Positions 13,827 to 25,257 of a DNA stretch of 64,000 nt are shown piece after piece. The notes beneath the pieces are model-generated. The model worked only from the letters and a program-made list of their open reading frames with translations. It was not told where the DNA came from and searched no databases. The stretch is taken from assembly GCF_021917145.1 (NCBI RefSeq), contig NC_061068.1:10486975-10550974 (forward strand), in the 5' to 3' direction. Position 1 is the first letter of the stretch. Every line of letters begins with the position of its first letter. Origin of the DNA: Hypomesus transpacificus. Its lineage: Eukaryota > Chordata > Actinopteri > Osmeriformes > Osmeridae. The translations under genes and the position numbers were made by a program.

Positions 13827-15502
13827 TAAGTTGTGTCACTTGTACTCTCAGTTTTGCAATTAGTACATTGAGCTAGATTGCTAATAACTCATGTTTGTTT
13901 GCAGCTAGTTAGAGCTACCCATCTAGTGTATGCTAATCCTGCTAGGTTTGTATTTGTTTAGGTTTTGGGGAAAGGTAAATCGTTTCCTGACTTTCAAGTT
14001 TAATATAGCTAATTATATTAATTGATCAGCAATCAATCCACCCTCTGTTTTTTGAGGAAGTCTTAGCGAGCTAGCTAGCCCTAGCTACCTACTACAGTAC
14101 TGTACTAGGCAACCGAAGTCACCCCACAAGTCACCAACAGCCTAACGTAACACTAACATAATGCAATGATTAGGTTACTTAATATCTGTGCTAAATTATG
14201 CCAAAATATGCATGGTTGATTTAAAGGTGAAATTTACCGTTCGCATTTCAAGCTTTTATTGTAGGTCACATTATTTCAAATATGCGGATACTAGTTAGCT
14301 AGTATTGTCAACAAACGCAACGTTAAATCTAAACTGGTGAAGAAAAAAGCCAGGACATTAGAACGGTGGATATTGGGATTTGGTCCAGGAACGGTTTGTT
14401 CCCAATGCTATCTTTTATTGCATTGCAAATTGCAACACAACTTTTTGTTGGCTACGTAAACAATTGTGAGTGTAGCAAATGTTATTGTCTATTTAACTGG
14501 TCGTGCCCAGTGTTATACAGTTATAATTGCGTATGTTGTTGACATTTTTCTTTAAGTTAGACTGTTTTGTATGGATCTAAATTTGGTTCAGAAGACATGA
14601 GGCTGGGGTGTAAGTCTGTACGATTCAGGTTTATGGCTATCAATAAAATACTAATAACAAGTGATAACCTTATTAGCTGGGCAATTGTCTCACGCTGATA
14701 TGAACTGGCGTTGAAGGATACAGTTAGACCAAGAAGCATGGCTACTAGTGTCTACTGAAAGAAAGGATGCTTATATAATTCTTAACACGTGACAAGATTA
14801 CCAGTCTCAATTATTTATGTCAAAGAGTACGGTTAAAATGTGTATGGTAGCAAATAACTTTACTAACATACTAACCATTTCTAGAAACTACCCTGGGTTG
14901 GCACCGGCCTTATCGTGGTTGGTCGGCATGTTTTTACTTTTGAGGTAGCCCCTGATTGGCCAGTCGAGGAGGAGTTGAAGAAGTAACCCATTGCGCAGAA
15001 CATTTTTATGGCAGTAAAACGTTTGGTTATAGTGTCACTATGTGGAGTTCAGAATTTTCGAATTGATCTTTTTTGCCTTCTAACTGTCGTTGAATTCATT
15101 TGTCAGTAGCTGAAAGTCTAATAGTAGGATAATATGTTTGAAACTCTGCGAAGGTAAATTATTGTTTTTTTTTTATCTAAGACGCATGACTCAATGGCCT
15201 GGCTACAGATTCCCTTGATTCCAGTCTCAGTGAAAGTTGATATACGTTGAGACTCAACGTATTAGGTTAGGTCAAATACTCAAAATACACTCTCACGCAG
15301 TTGAGATAGTTTGGCTACACTGTCAACATATTAGTATAAATAGGATGAAAATGAATTCAGGTGTCTTGATTACTCTAGACTTGAGACACAGTTTAAATCT
15401 GTCCTTAATTAATGTGCTGCTGGAAGATGATTGGAAGTATTTGATATGCATTTGAAATGTGTTAAAAAAGTTTATTTCCTCTTATTTCAGACCATCAATG
15501 CA

Positions 15503-18383
15503 ATGCTGCTTTTCAGACAGTGCCATAGCCTTACCAGGGTTGGTCTTCGCAAGACTCAAAGGTATGTTTAACACCACAAGCACCAATCTAACTAATTATA
15601 ATTTTACTTTGGGCTGTTCAGATTATTTTGTTCTGTGTTTAATCAGTTGGCATATTATATATCACTTAATGTATTATATCACATCTGCTTTGTCCACTGG
15701 GTTGCTGTAATATAAGTTTAATGGGAAGCTTGAGTCTTGCCCAGACAAAGGTCTCTATTTACAGTAGTTAATGTGGTGACATTGTTACAACATAATGTCC
15801 CCAGAAAATACAACTGTGTGTACAGGAAGTTACCACCCATGGCTATAACTGAGAGGTTAACTACACAAGTTGGCCTGGTTCTGCTCAAGTCTCAACAGCT
15901 TAATCATTTCTGAGCAGGAGCAAAGACACAGTAATTAAGGGTTACCTTATCTTCTGACAAAGAGATTGATTACACGCAGTTTATTGGTAGGTTTTATTGC
16001 TGTAGTGACATGAAACGGATTTGCTTTGCTACCCAGGAACTTCCTATTGAGCAAAACAAACAATTTTAGCATATAGTAAGAAATTATCAAAAGATAAGCA
16101 AACTACACTTAGTTCTTCTTTAGCATTGAATTTGAGAAATACCAGTCTTCACACAATTTCCCAATATGTGTGTGAGTTAATACTTATGTATGAGTAAATA
16201 CTCATGACATAAGTCATTCTTTGGAGAATGATACAATACTTAACCTATACATGCTGAATGTCACATACCTCATTGATCACTTACTTACTGTACCCTCTCC
16301 AGGCTTTGACTTCATAAACACCATCTGAGCCAGCTACACTACAGAGAACAAAGCAATTTGATAGTAGTGGGTTGTGTTAAGGCATCACCCCATTCAACAT
16401 GGTTAGACATGCATAGGTGTCATATCGATTCCTCTAGGTTGCAACGACCACTGGAGGCAGTCCCTTCAGTGTTGGCATGTGCAGGCAGCCTTTCTTCCCG
16501 ATGGGGCAGCAGCTATGGTGGGCAGGAGTCAGGGGAGCAGTCCCAGCGTGCACATGGCCCCAATTGGAGACATGCCTTAGCAGGACTGGTAGCAGGGACA
16601 GGAGCCGTACTGGCATATGGACTCAACCACAACCAGGTGAGAGCAACTGTCAGTCAGAGCAGATGCAAATTCAGTTCTGTTGGATTGATGCCATGAGGGG
16701 GAAGCAGTCCTGTTGCAAATTAGACAACACAGGGCCAAATTAACTTATAATTGTCTTTGACCTCTCTAGGCTGAGCGTGCAGCTACTTCTACAAAGATGC
16801 AGCTGATGAACCAAGATTCATCCCAGCCCATTTACTCCCAGGACGAGGTCACCAAGCACCGTTCCTTGGAGGATGGTATTTGGGTTACCTACAAGGGCAA
16901 TGTTTATGATATCACTGAGTTTGTGTCTATGCACCCTGGTGGGGACAAGATTATGCTGGCTGCAGGTGGAGATTTAGAGCCCTTCTGGGCGTTGTATGCC
17001 GTACACAGCCAGGACCACGTGTTGGAGATTCTTTCAGAGTATAAGGTTTGTTGGATTTTCTTGTGTTATAGAAGACACTTTCAAAATGTGTGTTTTCTTG
17101 GTCTACATGCATCTTGTTGCCACCAAACCAAAACCTTTGTTGTCTTATGAAAGGTGGGTGAGCTGAGTGCAATGGACCGGCAGCAGCAGCAGAGCGTGGT
17201 CTCCTCAGACCCTTACTCCAGCGACCCTGCCCGCCATCCCGTCCTGCGCATTAACAGCCTCAAGCCCTTTAATGCTGAGCCTCCTCCTGAGATCCTCTCT
17301 GACAGCTACATCACCCCTTCTGCCATCTTCTTTAAGCGAAACCACCTCCCTGTGCCACGCGTGGACCCAGCCTCCTACCGACTTCAAGTAGAAGGGCTGC
17401 CTGGAGGGGTACTGAGTCTCTCTCTGGAGGAGCTGAAGACACGCTTTCCTAAGCACTCTGTCACTGCCACGCTGCAGTGTGCAGGCAATCGCCGCTCTGA
17501 GATGAACAAGGTCAAGCAGGTGAAAGGGCTGAACTGGGGCATTGCTGCCATCAGTAATGCTACGTGGAGTGGCGCAAAGCTAAAGGATGTGTTACAGGCT
17601 GCTGGCTATGTATCTGAAGTAACCAGCTGGGCTTGTCATGTGCAGTTTGAGGGGTTGGACAGCGATGTGACAGGCACCACCTACGGAGCATCCATCCCAC
17701 TGAACAAGGCAATGAGTGAGGAAGGTGACGTGCTACTGGCCTATGAGATGAATGGGGAGGATCTCCCTGCTGACCATGGCTACCCTGTCAGAGTTGTGGT
17801 GCCAGGCACGGTGGGTGCTCGCAATGTTAAATGGCTGGGCAAGATTGTGGTGAGTCCGGATGAGAGCAGCAGCCACTGGCAGCAGAATGACTACAAGGGT
17901 TTCTCCCCAGGCACAGACTGGGACACAGTGGACTTTAAGTCAGCCCCAGCCATTCAGGAACTTCCTATCCAGTCGGCCATAACCCAACCGGCAGAGGGCA
18001 CAGTGGTGGACCGTAGTGCCGAAGAGGTGACTGTGAAGGGCTATGCCTGGAGCGGAGGTGGCCGGGAGGTGGTACGGGTGGATGTGTCTCTGGACGGGGG
18101 AAAGACGTGGCAGGTGGCCCAACTGAGGACCAATGACAAGGGAAAGGCCCCAGCTCCCTCACCTCCTCCAGGCCAAGCTTGGGCATGGAAGCTGTGGGAG
18201 CTAACGGCCCCCCTTCCCCCTGATGCCCAGGAACTGGAGATTGTATGCAAGGCAGTGGACAACAGCTACAACATGCAGCCAGACTCTGTGGCACCCATCT
18301 GGAACCTGAGGGGTGTGCTGAGTAATGCCTGGCACAGAATTAAGATTAGTATCAGAGATGATTATGAGGAAGATGACATGTAG
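15503..18383 (+). CDS. suox: Sulfite oxidase, mitochondrial (SUOX)
   Basis: Oxidises sulfite to sulfate in the mitochondrial intermembrane space, the last step of sulfur amino-acid breakdown, passing electrons to cytochrome c. Four coding exons: 15503-15561, 16438-16636, 16770-17045, 17154-18383; 587 residues. The N-terminus ([15 protein letters not shown]) resembles the mammalian targeting peptide, followed by a short hydrophobic stretch ([14 protein letters not shown]). A cytochrome b5 domain shows HPGG (axial His141) and the second heme His165. The large last exon holds the molybdopterin domain with the Mo ligand Cys287 in [11 protein letters not shown], then the Mo-cofactor dimerisation domain ending [12 protein letters not shown]. 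It differs from human in a short Gln run (QQQQ near 188) and an acidic C-terminal extension (DDYEEDDM). The start was chosen by frame and leader similarity; an earlier ATG at 15498 is out of frame. Confidence 0.96.
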
Positions 18384-18551
18384 AGATTCCAGTCTGGGTT
18401 GTGACTGGTTTAAGTCCTTGTGTCCCTGTGGGCTGCCTGATGATTGTGACAGCTTGACAGAACCCACTGCTTTTTCTACATGCAGGTGGAAAAATAATAG
18501 TGGGATTTTCTTTGAGCAAGACATGAACTGTTAAGGTGCCTTATCTAATGG

Positions 18552-18640
18552 CCAGGTCGCAGTTGTAAATGAGAACTTGTTCTCAACTAGCCTACCTGGC
18601 CAAATAAAGGTGAAATAAAATAAATAAATAAAATAATGAT
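18552..18640 (+). repeat. Interspersed repeat tail carrying the suox poly(A) signal
   Basis: The stretch from GGCCAGGTCGCAG to the AATAAA-rich end, with the near-palindrome GAGAACTTGTTCTC and the phrase CTACCTGGCC, is familiar as the 3' tail of an abundant repeat in salmoniform-type fish genomes. Its first AATAAA (18603-18608) is the first polyadenylation signal after the suox stop, about 220 bases downstream. Assignment to a named family was not possible. Confidence 0.6.
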
Positions 18641-19600
18641 TTTAGTTATTAGTTTTAATTTAATTAAATTAGTTACTTTAGTTAAATACATTGTATTACC
18701 CCGCCCATATATACCTTGACTTAATAGCTTGTCCACCATGCGATTAGGTTTTATTCAGATTTGATTTTAACTGTTGTAAATAAGCCAATATCTGGCAGAT
18801 AATTAAACAAAGGAAATATGTGGAGACCCTATTTAACTCAGAAACAAAGAAATTTATAAATTGTTGCTTGAAACTTACACGGAATACAATGTATACTGTA
18901 TACACAAAGGACAAGATAAGAGGGAGAAATGTGTTGGTGTCAACAGTTTTTTTTTTTGAAGACCAAGCTAAGGTTTGCCATCGATTTACTCAAGGGATGT
19001 TGAAGTTTAGGCTTTGATGTCACAAATGCATATAATTTATTTTAATTTGATGTGGCAGTATCGTCCACATAATCCTGAGAATATTTAAAAAATGTATATA
19101 TAGACATAATAAGAAAAATTTGAGGACCAAAAATATTTGGTTCAGATCATATCTGTTTTAAGATGTAATAATCTGAAGCATTTTGCATTGATGATTTCAA
19201 TGTATAGCATTCAGATACAATCTTGTTTACGGTATTCAATAGCAAAAAGATATTTCAAGAGCTATATTTTAAATAACTAAATAATTATTTTCACACTGTA
19301 CTAAATTAACCAGTGAAACAGCTTTTTATGTGAATGTATATTCACGTATATTGAATAAACATTTTCTCCAGTTTGATTTGGATGTTCATTATTATCTTTT
19401 ATATTGTAGAACATACATACTGCAGAATAATCTTACTGAACCACTGACCTCTAGAGGTTAGAAAATGTTTCTAGTATAGATGAAAATGTGATTCAATTTT
19501 TTTACAATTCCCTCAAACACAGAATGTAACTAGCCTTAATTTATCCCAGGTGTAGCAATTTCACAGTTTATCCATCTTCATATTGCACCTCAGTCCCCTT
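18641..19600. other. No gene recognised between the repeat tail and the LINE
   Basis: Very AT-rich spacer with no exon-like open frame. Nothing else is visible. Confidence 0.5.
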
Positions 19601-19601
19601 A

Positions 19602-20200
19602 GTAATAATAATAATAATAATTCATTTTATTTGAGGGCGCCTTTCAAAGCACCGAAGGTCACCTTACATGGCATAGTTAAAAAACAAAATCAACAATGAT
19701 AAAAAACAAGAACAAGACACATTAAAACAATTTACACAGGGGTGGTGAGATGTGTGATAGACAATGAATTATATGGAATATGACAGTTTGAAAAGATGGG
19801 TTTTTAGATGGGTCTTGAATGTGGAAAGAGTGTCGGAGTTACGAATGACAGGTGTGAGGGCATTCCAAAGGTGGGGGGCAGATCGGCTGAATGCCCTGGA
19901 CCCCATGGTAACCAGACGGGCGGGTGGAACAGTAAGTTGAGTGGAAGAGGAGGACCGGAGAGTGCGGGTGGGGGTGTTGAAGTGTAGGAGTTCACAGATG
20001 TATGGAGGGGCGAGGTTGTGGAGGGCCTTGAAGGTGAGGAGCAGAATCTTGTAGTGGATGCGGGTTTTGACCGGGAGCCAGTGAAGCTGCTGAAGAACAG
20101 GAGTGATGTGATTAATGGAGGGGGTTCTGGTGATGATACGGGCGGCAGAGTTCTGGACCAGTTGGAGTTTACGGATGGACTTGAGGGGGAGACCAATTAG
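19602..20200 (-). mobile_element. 5'-truncated L2-like non-LTR retrotransposon
   Basis: On the - strand a frame from about 20199 to the stop TAA at 19769-19771 is open for about 143 codons. It reads as the C-terminal end of an L2/CR1-group reverse transcriptase: SIRKLQLVQNSAARI, HITPVLQQLHWLPVK, YKILLLTFKALHNLAPPYI, then GSRAFSRSAPHLWNAL and FKTHLKTHLF. The element ends in a TTA/TAA microsatellite tail (19602-19622), typical of L2 elements. About 600 bases remain; the 5' part, including the catalytic domain, is gone. The still-open frame suggests a fairly recent insertion. L2 versus a Rex-type relative cannot be settled by eye. Confidence 0.85.
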
Positions 20201-22605
20201 TATCGCTAATTAGTCTAATGACTAATGCCTAAAGATAGTCAAGGTTTTGTGTTTACAAATGTCTTGCCATGGAGACAGTACATGTGTCATGACTTTCTGG
20301 GATTAGTGAATCAGCATTAGTTGTGTTCTACTTGGATAACAAACTGCTGTCACACTGAGATACATGTTATGTGCTTTTTGGTGTATTGCTTTGCTATGAT
20401 TTATTTTATTGTATTCAAAGGCTTATTATGTTTTTAGTACAATCTGGTGTGTGTTGCCCCCCCTCCCCCCTCAACACACACAACACATCTGTTACCACTT
20501 TTCTAGTTTACTTTACGATGTAAAAAGGGAAGACCTGAAAGTTTGTTCTGCTCTCTGAACTCAATGATGCACAGATGTGGTGACGTTGGACACGGGATGT
20601 GAACTGGTCCAGACAGCTTCCTGGAAAGAAGGGGAAACATTCCAGCTGGCAGGGACTACACGAGGGAGGGAACAAGAGACTTACAGGGTGGAGTCATACA
20701 AGAAAGGGAGTGAAAGGCATAGAGAAGGGCAAGCAGTAGTTTGCTGGCTGGTTATAACAGGTCAACAACAATAAATAATGTGGACTATGGTAGTATAAAG
20801 CAGGTGATTTAATGATAATGATCTGAAAGAAAGACAAAGTCAGCAAGAGACAAAACCACAGACAGGCAGTGTTTTAGTCATTTCACTAAGGAATCCAAAG
20901 TTCACAATATAATAAAAAGTAAATGGAGAAAAAAAAAAACTTTATGAAGTGGTGCTATTGGAATAGGAAACCCTGTGTTTAACCAGACAGGTGCTATGGG
21001 TGTCAAGCCTGAGATCTGCTTAAAGTGCACATTCCTCCCACCCACTGATACAAGAAACAGGATCAAAGCAGAGAGCAAGACAAGTGCAGTTGCATTATTT
21101 TAGTGAGTATAAAGACCCACATACCGTACTGTACTTGTTCTTACCTGTGTCTCATTAATGCTTTTTATCATGTTCTAGGACGTATTTCTTGATAGGAAAG
21201 CTAGCTAGAAAATAAAAAAATGTACTTTTCAGCAGCATGCAGATGTGATCTTGTGTTCCTCCCCCCTCTCTGACTCAGAGGGGGGAGGGACTTTTGTTGT
21301 GAAGAGTGGGGGTGCGCAGACCGGATACAAACATCCTTGATTAATGTGGTAAAAGTGCACTGAATGCAGCCTTTTGGGTTTATTGATATGAATAAGGATG
21401 TTCTTGGAAGGCCAGTCAGCACTCAGGTCAATGGAAAATTACTGTCCCATGAGTATTCACCCCTCAGAGTCAGTGACGCAGAAAGTTTCTCTGTTCTACA
21501 CAATATCTCCACTGACACTCATATTCTTTTCATCCAACATGTAACCTGAACATTAAATAGATTTGTACTTTCCCTTTTAGGAGAACTAAAGATGGAATGA
21601 CCTTAGATCCTATCTTCACAAATCCTTCCCATATCTTTTGTCGTGTTCAGATATTGTGCAGTTGAATAGAGATATAATTGGCCATATTTGCTATAACTGT
21701 AAAAAAAGAAAAGAAAAAAGGAAAGAACGAAGAAAAGAAGAAGAGGACATGACGATGCAAAACTGAACACAGGGTTTGAAGATTTCTGCTTAAGGTCTGC
21801 GCATTTACAGAATTCTAACATATAGGTTGTAAACAAGTGCAGAGTACATCTGGGTATGAGGTTATGTTGTGGTTCGGTTAGAAGTGACATGTTGTATCAT
21901 GTTGAAAAATGTTCCACTGTTTGATTGAAATGTGCTTACAAAAAAAACAATGTTACATCTAATATTTTAGCTCTAGCGTGTGACATACAAATCACATACA
22001 AATGGCATCCGGGACGTGTATAGTGGTAGAGAATTCTACTGCAGATCAACAGGTCACAGGTGTGGTTACTATGGCAATGCTGAACTGCTGACACAAGAAC
22101 CATTGATGGTTCTGGAAGTGTTACTTCAGAAAATTCAGCAGTGTCAGGAATAATTTTAAAATATCATCCTACCTATCTCTCAAACAGAGGTCTAAAGACA
22201 CCACCAACAGCATTATAGCCTTCAGTCTAACCTATACCTGGCCTGAACTGCGTGTGATAGACACCTAGACCTGGAAGTAGGCTAAGGCTACTTACTGGTT
22301 GGTTGACAAAAGTGCTATTTCAGCCAAGCAGCCAGTTTTCATTTGGCAGCTGTTCATTCCTCTGGGCTGTATCATCACATCGGTTCAAGGCTGACTCACC
22401 CCCCAGTTCAGTTAAAACTCCAGAACACACCAAAGTAGAGAGTCAGAACAAAGCTTGGCTCCATGAAAAAGTTGTAACTGGTGCTGACAATAGAACTTTA
22501 TTTTTTCTAACTTTGAATGCTTAGAAGGCTACGTTAAAAATTGTATTAGTAAAATTGTATTAACGTCTTTGCTTTGTGACCAGCATTTTTCTTTTTTTTC
22601 AAGCG
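20201..22605. other. mmp19 upstream region
   Basis: No coding exon seen. It holds a GC hairpin with an AP-1 site (21257-21290), a purine-rich stretch (about 21693-21745) and, at 22588-22603, a pyrimidine tract with acceptor (TTTTTTTTCAAG) two bases before the mmp19 ATG. The acceptor implies a noncoding first exon somewhere upstream, not located. Confidence 0.5.
21257..21290. promoter_or_regulatory. GC hairpin with AP-1 site in the loop
   Basis: Left arm 21258-21269 (CCTCCCCCCTCT) is perfectly complementary to right arm 21277-21288. The 7-base gap plus one arm base contains TGACTCA (21271-21277), the consensus AP-1 element. It lies about 1.3 kb before the mmp19 start codon. Several mammalian MMP promoters use AP-1 sites; regulation here is inferred. 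Confidence 0.4.
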
Positions 22606-25257
22606 ATGGAATACCTGCTGCAGATGACTGTGTTTTTAGCACTTACTTTTAACGTGATGGCATCGGTAATGGATAGGAGAATGGAGTTCACAGAAGCAGT
22701 GGTATGGTAATAATCTTATGGATAAAACGTTTGGCTCATGTAGGCAACCCATTGTATAAGCAATTATATATATATTTCATTTTGTTTTTTCTTAGCGTGC
22801 ATTGGTGTTTCTATTTCACCTTTGATTGATTGTGGTTATGGATGCAATTGTACTTAATTATAATTTTTATGAATTTAGCAAAAGCAAAATCAATCAAGAT
22901 TCAAAGCGATATACAAATAGTGCACATAGAGAAGATCAAGGATCAGAAGTGCATATTGTTGTGGTGGTCAGATAAAAGGAAAGGTCTTTATTTAGATACA
23001 GTATTTATATTCCATCTCTATTTTAATGATCAACCAGGAATACCTTAGGAAGTATGGCTACCTGCATACTCCTCTTGACCCACAGGACCAGGGCTTTTCA
23101 CCTATGGACATTAGAGAGGCCCTCAGGTAAAGATCTTCCGAGTGTAGCTGATTCTAAGGAAAGGAAGTCTATCCATCTTATATATTTCCATGCTCAAATC
23201 CTTCATCTTTTTTAGGGTGTTCCAGAGGGTGACACATATACCCACCACTGGAAAGGTAGATGCGAAAACTCTAGATGTGATGAGGAAACCACGCTGTGGA
23301 CTCGAAGATTCCTTCAGCCAAAGATCCCACAAATATAGAGTGCTGGGTTGGTCACCGTATAAAGATCATAGCTTATGCCAGAGTTTAACAAAGTTTTTCC
23401 TAGATGGGTATAAAATGCTCCAAGTGGTAATTTTGGATTCCTGACTTGCTGGGGGTCATATTTTACAATCATACTGCAGACCTAGGTACATTATGAAACT
23501 CTACTACAGTCTCTAATTATTACTAAACTCTTCATTTTGTGGGCGTTTGCTTATTTTCAAATGTCAGGTTATTGGCACAAGAGGAGCCTGACCTACCGCA
23601 TCTATAACTACACTCCAGACATGGGAAAGACAGAGACCAGGAGAGCCATTCGGTCTGCTTTCAAATACTGGAGTGAGGTGGCTCCCCTGAGCTTCCGAGA
23701 GGTGGAGTATGGACGGGCTGACATCAAGATCTCATTCCATAGGAAAGATGCCACATGTGCTGTGCCCTTTGATGGACGAGGTGAATGTACCATCTGAATG
23801 CATGCATGTCTCTTCTTGGTCTCTATAATTAGGTCGACACTACATCTTCAACCAACAGGTTGTTCCTGAAGTCATGTCTTGGCTTGTCAAAATATTAAAC
23901 TTTGTATACCTTCCGACACTGCAGGTTATGTGCTGGCCCATGCAGAATCACCAGAGTCAGGAATTGTACATTTTGATGAAGATGAGTTTTGGACTGAGGG
24001 GAGGTACTATGGCACTAATCTGCGTATAGTAGCTGCCCATGAGATAGGCCATGCCCTGGGGCTAGGCCACTCCCAGTACAGCAGTGCTCTAATGGGTCCA
24101 GTTTATTCTGGTTACCGTGCCAACTTTCGCCTGCACCCTGACGACGTAAAGGGCATTCAAGCTCTCTATGGTGAGTTGGTATCTGGAGCCACAGGCATGA
24201 CCATGTTGACCTGTTGTCATTGGATACTTATACCCTTTGTCTCATCTCTGTCTTTCTTAGGTAAACGTGTAAGCAGTCCTTCCTCTGTCCCCACATCGGC
24301 TTACGTTCCTACCCCCACAATGAGCCAGCCTGATGCTGAAGGAGACACCCCAAACCCCTGCACTGCTAGGCTAGATGCCATCATGCTGGGTGAGCTGTCT
24401 GTGGCCACTTCTTACTACCCATCTGTCTTATAAAGCTGGATGCAGTATGCCTGGCTTGGTCAGTGTAATATTCTTTACTCCTATGCCATATTAGGTCCAT
24501 GGAAGAAGACTTTTGCTTTTAGCGGTGACTATGTATGGACAGTGTCTGACTCAGGATACAATGACCCTCTGAGGATTGACACGCTGTGGAAGGCACTTCC
24601 TGGGAACCTAAATGCAGCAGTACACTCGCAGAGAACCAACAAGACATACTTTTTAAAAGGTACAATAATGTAAAATACTCTCCCACATGCATAGTCCACA
24701 CAATACAGTGTTATTAGGTGAATCAAACTGGCACACTACAGCTCTTCTCTATGGGACTATTATTCCAGGTGACAAAGTGTGGAGATACACCAGTTTCCGC
24801 CTGGACTACGGGTACCCTAAACAAGTGAAACGCATCCCTCCAAATATAGATGCTGCTTTGTATCTAGAAAAGAATAAGAAGCTAATATTTTTCAAGGTAT
24901 TTAGGCCTATGTAAAACACAATAGTATTTCTAAACAAAGTATGTGTACATTTAACATTCATAGTCAAGTATATTTTCATTTATACTCAATACTCTCTTTG
25001 TGCCATCCCTGTCGTCTGTTTTACAGGGATCCGGTTACTGGCAGTGGGATGAGCTGAAGTACAGTAACCTCAGTGTTTACCCCAAACCCATTTCCCAGCT
25101 CTTCACTGGGCTGTCCCCGAACCTTGACGCAGCCTTCACTTGGACCAATGGCAAGCTGTACTTCTTTAAGGGAGACAAATACTGGCGCGTAAATGACCTA
25201 CTGAGTGTGGAAAGAGGATACCCACTCAGCACGAGGGAGCGTTGGATGCGTTGCTAG
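22606..25257 (+). CDS. mmp19: Matrix metalloproteinase 19 (MMP19)
   Basis: Secreted zinc endopeptidase that cleaves basement-membrane and matrix proteins. Nine coding exons: 22606-22701, 23038-23126, 23216-23346, 23568-23780, 23925-24170, 24261-24389, 24495-24659, 24769-24896, 25027-25257; 475 residues. Order: signal peptide (hydrophobic [17 protein letters not shown]), propeptide with cysteine switch PRCGLED (Cys89), catalytic domain with zinc motif [12 protein letters not shown] (His215, Glu216, His219, His225) and Met-turn ALMGPVY, a Pro/Ser/Thr hinge, and a four-bladed hemopexin domain bounded by Cys292 and the last residue Cys475. [11 protein letters not shown] and SGYWQWDEL identify MMP19. 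The protein stops at the hemopexin Cys, lacking the C-terminal tail of mammalian MMP19 (human 508). Exon 1 has a second in-phase donor (TCG|GTAATG), rejected because it would shorten the propeptide. Confidence 0.95.

Noticed and set aside
17154-18383. A single 409-codon open frame that could be read as a stand-alone molybdopterin enzyme gene
   Set aside because: It is the last exon of suox: a splice acceptor precedes it, and the cytochrome b5 domain and targeting peptide are encoded in upstream exons in phase.
19804-20196. 130-codon - strand frame starting MVSPSSPS
   Set aside because: It is a shadow of the LINE reverse-transcriptase frame; only the other - strand frame shows family motifs.
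22011-22065. tRNA-like words (TAGTGGTAGAG ... GGTCACAGGT)
   Set aside because: No acceptor stem or full cloverleaf could be drawn; at most a remnant of an old SINE.
22606-22663. Earlier splice donor TCG|GTAATG in mmp19 exon 1
   Set aside because: It keeps the frame but removes residues between signal peptide and EYLRKYGYL that the family normally has.
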